A stretch of DNA of 64,000 nucleotides from Phlebotomus papatasi (taxonomy: Eukaryota > Arthropoda > Insecta > Diptera > Psychodidae). This document shows, in pieces, positions 58,388 through 64,000 of this stretch (its first letter is position 1; the number at the start of each line of letters is the position of its first letter). Below the pieces are notes generated by a model that did no database searches, had not been told where the DNA came from, and worked only from the letters and a program-made list of their open reading frames with translations. Made by a program: the position numbers and the translations under genes. Location of the stretch: NCBI RefSeq assembly GCF_024763615.1, contig NC_077224.1:50912712-50976711 (forward strand), in the 5' to 3' direction.

Positions 58388-60311
58388 CTGGCGACAAGAT
58401 AAATAGCACAGTTTCGGCCACTGAAATATATGCTTTGTTTTTCGAAAAAATATGCTTTCAAATGAAGAAAGTAATAATAATAAATGAACTTGTATATAAA
58501 TATATTTTGAATATGTAGAAAAAACCTGAAAGTTCTATCAAGAAATTTAGTACGATCAAAAAATTCTTGAAATGTCACATATTAAGAGGGCAATATAAAT
58601 AGCACACCCTACAAGAAGTGATAGTTTTTGGCTTCTACTGTAATTAACAACTTACGAATTCTATTTGAAAATTATGTTTGGATTAATTAGTACTTAGTTA
58701 AGTAAATTTTAGAAAAAAAATGAGCACATGACAACGAAAGATCATTAAAGAAATCAGGATTTGACACTATTCTAATGTGATTGTATTTCATGTAATGTGG
58801 ATATCTACTTAAAACATTTACAAATTAGTAACATTCAAGAGATTTACATTGTACTCAATCTTTTCCTTCAAATTCAATAGGATTGAGGGCTTTAGACTGT
58901 CCTGGCCATTCCAGAAGGTCAATTTTGTTCTAATTGGACCAGTTTAAAAAACTCTTGGGAGTGTGATTGGGATCATTAGCTTGGTTAAAACTTAAAAACC
59001 AAAAGCAAATTCTTTTTGATGTTGAAGTACATGTCTTTTCTAAAGAATATCCTTGTAAACAAATTGTTTTATATTGCCTGATATTCCATATGCAGACCAT
59101 ACGCCACTTCGCAAAATGTAACCCCATAATAAAATCACCACCGCTAAGTTTTACGTTCTTAGTTATATATGAAGGACAAAATTCTTAACTTTTGTGACAT
59201 CTAATATTTTTTTATCTCATATCCTGTGATATTAAACAGGAATACATCTGTTCAAAGAATATTATTCTGGAATTACAGGTTCTTCTGCATATGCTCTTTA
59301 ACAAAAATTAAACAACAGGTTTGGTTTCTCTAGGATACTAACTCTGTACGTCTGGCAACACTTCTAAACCGGGTATTTTTACATAATTGGCTTTCAGTAA
59401 TGCTTACATCAGTTACTTTTTCAAATTTTGTTCAATTTGTTCCTTTATTTTCGGCATGGAGGCAAATAAATTCAGTTTTACTATATGAACAATGACAGAA
59501 TCTTCTCTAGAAATCATAATTCTTTCTCGAAATTTTCGAGTTTTTGCGTTATTTGTAAGTTTGATCATAAAAAATTATTGAATTGATGGTTACCCAAGAA
59601 GCAAAATAGCTGCCTTATAGAACCAAGTATTAGACAAGTCTTTTAGTGCACTTTTAAAAGACTTAAAGTGAAATTTTTTTGTTGAAATTCCCATAGCAGC
59701 TCTTAAGATCCTTAAGAGTGCGCCACTTTACTCATAATAATCTCAGTGATGGAAGCAAGAGCGTTATAAGTAAATAAATAGATTTTTGGTTCTATAGTGC
59801 CTTTCTTAGGGAATTCTACAAGACTATTTTAAGAAAAAATTGCTGCTTGGGTATCTTCCTTGAACAATATAATTTACAAAAAAGAATTCTTGATTATCCG
59901 AAATTCTTTTCCGTAAAGCCTTTAAATCTGCACCAAAGGCTCTGTTTACATGATTTTTCAGTTCTCATAACTTTATTATACGAAAATTTGTGGCATTAAT
60001 GCCTATAAATGATCAAAAATACAGAAATATAATGAATTTTAAAATAAAATAAAATTTCAGGTAATATTTTCAGAGAAAATGAAGGTGTGCTATTTAAATT
60101 GTCCGCACGAATTATACCTAAACTCAGAAAATGACAAAAACCACATGGTTTTAACAGATACAAATATATTAAATAATTATCGTTTTTATTTATAATGGGC
60201 ATTATATTTTCTAAAAAATAAAGCATGATCAGGTATAAAGATTGATATTGTATCATAAAACATAATAATAGGAAAATCTCTGAAGGTGTGCTATTTATCT
60301 TGTAGCCACTG
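58388..60311 (-). mobile_element. Decayed Tc1-like transposon with IR/DR ends
   Basis: The left tip CTGGCGACAAGATAAATAGC and the right tip, complement of CAGTGGCTACAAGATAAATA, define a 1,924-bp element. TA is intact at the left (58386-58387) and mutated to TG at the right. The motif 'aagataaatagcacac' appears near each tip (58393-58410; 60287-60303) and again about 200 bp inside each end (58592-58608; 60084-60100). This gives four putative transposase sites in the IR/DR pattern. The minus strand between them carries the broken transposase. It is older than the foldbacks at 50.8-53.9 kb, judging by arm divergence. Confidence 0.85.
58862..59457 (-). pseudogene. Tc1-type transposase pseudogene
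   Basis: The likely start codon is complementary to 59455-59457 (MPKIKEQI…). About 600 bp remain of roughly 1,020 expected, so most of the N-terminal paired-like DNA-binding part is deleted. Visible motifs include NNIL-stop-TDVFLFN, the region of the first catalytic Asp (about 59231-59262). FNQANDPNHTPK follows, where the second catalytic Asp of the usual QDNDPKH is replaced by Ala. LLEWPGQSKALNPIEFEGKD then keeps the WP.QS..LNPIE motif with the Glu. The spacing from that Ala to the Glu is 34 residues, as in DD34E enzymes, counting one stop. Several stops make it inactive. Confidence 0.85.
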
Positions 60312-60319
60312 TGACTTTG

Positions 60320-62250
60320 CCACTTTGACATTTAGTTTAAACACCTTTTTGATTGCTGTCAAACTAGTAAAGTTTTAGTCAGTCCGCTGACTTAGTTACT
60401 TAACTCATACGAAAGTTTGACGCCAATGTGGATGACTTAATACACTTCTTCTAGGTATGCGGTACTTCTTAGGAATAAGCGAAATCCAAAAAAAAATTTA
60501 TTAGCTTTATAAAAAGTCTGAAAACGCCGTTTCGGCTCACATCTTCAAGGAATAACTGTAATACGTGAGACTTAAGGGGACATTGGAGTGGAGAAAAGAG
60601 CAGAAGAACAGAACAAATCAGATTTTCGCCGTCTAATTAGAGTGTTTTAATTGAATTGGTAGTTTTATCTTGAAGTGAGCACAGAAAATGTCGTTCAATT
60701 GGATTTCAAAACTTCTTCCTTTTATAAATACAATGGGAAATGGGACAAATTCGAATGGTAGGGAAGAGATAGTGGGTGTAAATGTGCACCAGGAAGGAGT
60801 CCTGAGGAATAGTTGTAGTGAGTAAGATTGGTGGAAGAGGTAAAAAGGGCTTTTATCCACTTGAGACAACATAAGAATTTTGCTTTTGATAAATAACTTT
60901 TCATAATCAATTTTTCCAATAAAATTCCATTAAAATGTCCCATTCTTTGGCATTTTCTGCACAAATGCACTATGCGAATTTTCTCCTTGAGACTTTAGAG
61001 CTATTTTTGCCACTAGGACAATTCTTGAATGCGCTAAATTGAAATAGCTTTTCCTGGGGAAATAAGTGTGGAGCGGATAAAAGCTCCTTTGAGGCTCTCT
61101 ATATATGGCAGTAAAAAAGTCCATTCGTCTCTTTCGGGGCTGGGTTATGTGTATACCAAAAAAGGAAGAGAAAATATGTTACAATGGAATATGTTTCAAA
61201 TGAAAGATGAGAAAAGCGCGCCCTGGAATCTTTTCCATTTTCGCATGAGGAACTTAAAGCATGAAAAAGACCCATACAATAATTCTTTCGGAAGCATTTT
61301 CTATCCACAATTTGTTCAAGTTAACGCATGTAAGAAGTGCAAAGGAGACAGAAAATTGTGTGGAAAAAATAATAATTGGGGAGAAAATGGTTGTTTTTAT
61401 TTTTGAATTGTACATCGTCATAAATTTTAAATCAAATATTGCCTTTTTTTATTCAAATGTTGGGAAATACGATACTTTTTCAGTGTAAATTTTTCAACAG
61501 AAAAACGAAAAAATAATAATAATAAAAAATAATAAAAAAAAGAGACTCCCATGTCGACTTTTATTACTATGGAAAAGGGGAAGATAATCTTGATAAAAAA
61601 TGATTGTGGCATAATCCATAAATATTTTATTTATTCATATCGAATGGCAAAATGGAATAAAAAATATTGTCAATCATCTTTTTTGTCAGGCAAATCTTCC
61701 CCAGATTCATGACGGAGTGAAATATTTAAATTAAATGCACATCCTGCTGTGAGCTTCCATATCTATGTCTGGGAAAAATTCCTAGGATTTTTTTTTTCTC
61801 TTTCGTCAAGATGAAGACCAAAGTCGAATCTCTGCAAATGCAAGTCATTCGCCTCAAATTAAAAGTTTTCTTCCCATCCTCAATTTTTCCGTCAATGTTA
61901 CACTTTCTTTCGTCGAGAAAAAAGTCCTCTTCAGGAAAGAATTTGAAGAATTCGATTAGAAAACAGATCCATCTCTGCCGCATTACAGATTATACAGACC
62001 AATAAGACTTTTTCCCACAAAGAAGGAGTAACTCCTGCTGAGCTAAAAGTAACTAGCACAAAGATGCTGCAAAATGGTAGATGGAACATTCACACAAGAA
62101 AAATAATACGTGCGAATAAAGTAGAAAATACAGATACAATGCAATTGAAAACATTTCTTTAATTGGCTCATTTGGACAGTATGAAATTTGGAATACCGGA
62201 AAAAAACAATTTAGAGTTCGAACAACTGTCTTTAAAGCTGATAAAAATTA
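60320..62250. other. Unassigned DNA
   Basis: There are several overlapping frames at 60633-61406 (up to 112 codons) without domains. An A-rich, ATA/ATAA-type low-complexity run lies at about 61500-61545. I see no element ends. Confidence 0.4.
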
Positions 62251-62257
62251 TAACATA

Positions 62258-62588
62258 CAGTGCCCGCTTCGTAATCCGGATGATTGGGAGACAATTTGAC
62301 AGATATCCGCTTCGTAATCCGGATGGATTTTTTTGAATTTGTTCAACGTCTCGAAAATATAATAGAAGATTTTTATTCTAGAATTAGAATAAAAGTTTTA
62401 AAGAAGCTTTAAAAGACAAAATTAGAGAATTCTATGCTATTGTACTTCATTTATTAAACAAAAACTTCACAGGATAATTCATTTTTCATTGCTGAACACA
62501 CATGCATACATGACCTCAAAATGATTTTAAATGTAACCGTCGATAACTCGTCCGGATTACGGCGATCCGGATTAGAGAGCGGGCACTG
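62258..62588. mobile_element. MITE, family J, TA-flanked
   Basis: The ends CAGTGCCCGCTTCGTAATCC and the complement of CAGTGCCCGCTCTCTAATCC are flanked by TA (62256-62257, 62589-62590). The motif 'ccgcttcgtaatccggatg' is tandemly present twice in the left arm (62264, 62309). It is 331 bp and non-coding. A relic of the same end may lie near 8749-8775 ('ctaatccgggcgcttcgc'). Confidence 0.9.
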
Positions 62589-62599
62589 TATGTTATTAA

Positions 62600-62860
62600 T
62601 GGCTCCGGCACACCTTTTAGATCAGGAAAATTTCTTGAAGTCGAAATTTGAATCCCTTTCTTGATTACACGCTTTGCATACGTCTATCTTATTCTATCGC
62701 ATTCTTCTTCTTTTTTTAAACATCATTCCAAATTCAATTTAGCTCAATCGAATTTGGAGTGCGAAAGAATGAGATGGACATATGCAAAGCGTATGAGAAA
62801 GAAAGGGATGTGAATTTTGATTTCATGAAATTTCCTGATCTAAAAAGTGTGCCGGAGTCA
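62600..62860. mobile_element. MITE, family D, copy 2, TAA-flanked
   Basis: 261 bp with ends TGGCTCCGGCACACCTTTTA and the complement of TGACTCCGGCACACTTTTTA. TAA lies at 62597-62599 and 62861-62863. The arms are better matched than in the 17956 copy. It lies 11 bp from the family J MITE. Confidence 0.9.
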
Positions 62861-63175
62861 TAAAGTTTGATCTTCCAAATTGGTTAGTTCGGAAAACTCC
62901 GGTACTTGTTTTTCTTTACTAATTTTAACTTGTTAAGTCTCGATTTCACTAGTCCTCAGATCGAAAAGTTGCAATATAAATTGAATTTACCAAAATCTAA
63001 AATACATTGGCATTTGACCGATTCATTGCGGACTGCATCATATAAAGCCGGATTATTTCAAGGTGTTTTAAGTAAATTCGAACTTGATCAAATCGGTTAG
63101 GATATAAATTTTACAGAGTGGTTTAAATTTAATATTCAAAAACTCAAAATGTCTATATTTCTTGCTATGTTTGTA

Positions 63176-63410
63176 TAATAATAATAATAATAATAATTCT
63201 AGCAAAACCATAACATTCCATGAAGGAACTAGGCCTTCCCGCAAGTGCAGTGAAACTAAGTGCAGTGAAACTAAGTGCAGTGAAGCTCACTGGATGCAAT
63301 CCGAACACCTTTAACGCCAGAAAAATTCCTGGTGACCTAAAGGGGATTCGAACTCGGAATATTTGCATCATAGAGCGACTGCTCTACCGCTTGATCCATT
63401 GAGTGCCCTT
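63176..63410 (-). mobile_element. SINE-3, best copy
   Basis: Read on the minus strand from 63410. The head has an A box (TCAATGGATCAAGCGGTAGA, complement at 63383-63402) and a B box (complement GGATTCGAAC at 63344-63353). The body has 'cctggtgacctaaagg' on the plus strand. A 15-bp tandem unit, GTGCAGTGAAACTAA, is present three times (about 63246-63290). The 3' tail is (TTA)n, seen as TAA repeats at 63177-63197. The cloverleaf is not complete, so it is not a tRNA gene. Confidence 0.85.
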
Positions 63411-63613
63411 GCCATATGTGCTGTGCATACAGGTTATAAATATAAATAATAAAAATAATATTACAATCGTTCATGACAGTTTCGTGCTATTGATATGAAA
63501 GAAATGTTAGTCTGGACCCTGAACTATTTTCAAAATTCTATCCGAAATAGACCAAAAGAACATGGTTTATTGATTAAGAGGAATTGGAAGAAGAAAAATT
63601 TCTAGAGATCAGG

Positions 63614-63892
63614 CAGGGGCCCATCAATCCTAATAAAAAGTGAAGATATTTTTCACTTCTCCTTGTAAAAATTTTGCAGATATTGCATCGCGACTTAAAG
63701 AAATTTCCTCGTAGTTCTTGTATTATTTCGGCGAGCATTATGAAATATGTATTTTTAGATAGCTTTTACTGCAGGATTTCGAAATATATCAGACAGATAA
63801 GCGAATTCTCTTTAGGAAAAAAAAACTTTCCAATACTCTTCAGTGCCTCTATGCAAAAGCGTATGGAAAAATGAAATTTCGAGAGGCCCCTG
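63614..63892 (+). mobile_element. hAT-like MITE, family O, copy 2
   Basis: CAGGGGC at 63614 and GCCCCTG ending at 63892 are bounded by the direct repeat GATCAGG (63607-63613, 63893-63899). It is 279 bp and the reverse complement of the 23538-23813 copy over its whole length, with moderate divergence. Confidence 0.9.
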
Positions 63893-63952
63893 GATCAGGT
63901 AATGTCCATTTTCGTCAGGAGAAAAGTCAGTAAATTCTTTAGTCGACGGTCC

Positions 63953-64000
63953 CGGCCAAAATCCTGAAAGCCAAAGTCCCGAACTCCAAAATCCCAAAAA
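63953..64000. mobile_element. Foldback family X, cut by the window end
   Basis: Units of the 'ccaaaatcccgaaag' type begin at about 63956 and continue to the last base. Only the left arm is in view. Confidence 0.7.

Noticed and set aside
63340..63410. Minus-strand tRNA-like segment
   Set aside because: Good promoter boxes but no complete cloverleaf, and the same body and TTA tail recur in two other copies.
1..64000. CRISPR array, bacterial operons or prophage
   Set aside because: The interspersed repeats are transposon termini, not evenly spaced repeats. No prokaryotic gene layout is present.
1..64000. Endogenous viral sequences
   Set aside because: I saw no capsid, polymerase or envelope motifs of viruses. 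The reverse transcriptase and RNase H pieces belong to non-LTR retrotransposons.

Overview
The window is AT-rich eukaryotic DNA. It looks like a repeat-dense intergenic region or giant intron of an arthropod, most probably an insect. I see no intact protein-coding gene and no rRNA, true tRNA or CRISPR array. What can be recognised is transposable-element debris: Tc1/mariner, pogo, hAT-like, piggyBac-like and Harbinger-like DNA elements, RNase-H-bearing non-LTR retrotransposons, and tRNA-derived SINEs. This mixture and the TA-flanked Tc1/mariner/pogo MITEs suit an insect, perhaps a dipteran. I cannot name the species from sequence alone.

Layout. Positions 1-12,000 hold dispersed MITEs, a diffuse ~1 kb repeat, two SINE copies and two perfect palindromes near 4.7-4.9 kb. 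Positions 12,000-22,000 hold a mariner transposase fragment (14.2 kb), a MITE with two other elements nested in it (15.8-16.7 kb) and several MITEs with TAA or TA target duplications. At 23.5-25.9 kb lie a hAT-like MITE, a 1.26 kb pogo-like element with a decayed psq/CENP-B-type transposase, and a MITE carrying a foldback element. At 27.9-34.1 kb is a retroelement cluster: a SINE, a LINE 3' fragment, a hairpin flanked by 13-bp repeats, a SINE with a perfect 12-bp target-site duplication, and a 2.6 kb LINE pseudogene split by four later insertions. Positions 34,000-50,800 are mostly unrecognised AT-rich DNA with scattered MITEs (one piggyBac-like with TTAA) and a few open frames that could be host exons. 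At 50.8-54.0 kb two Tc1-like foldback elements lie 226 bp apart. At 58.4-60.3 kb is a decayed Tc1 element with an IR/DR terminal layout. Positions 62,200-64,000 are another dense MITE/SINE cluster.

No set of genes here works together. The elements are mostly non-autonomous and would have depended on enzymes encoded elsewhere. The nesting gives relative ages: the LINE at 31.5-34.0 kb and the MITE at 15.8-16.7 kb are older than the elements inside them. The observations most worth following are the retroposed-looking hairpin at 29.36-29.46 kb, the unidentified open frames inside the foldback at 50.8-52.1 kb, and a foldback family whose arms are made of a short tandem repeat. I did not find a convincing new biological system. 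Boundaries come from reading terminal repeats and target duplications by eye, and family assignments come from recalled motifs, not from searches.
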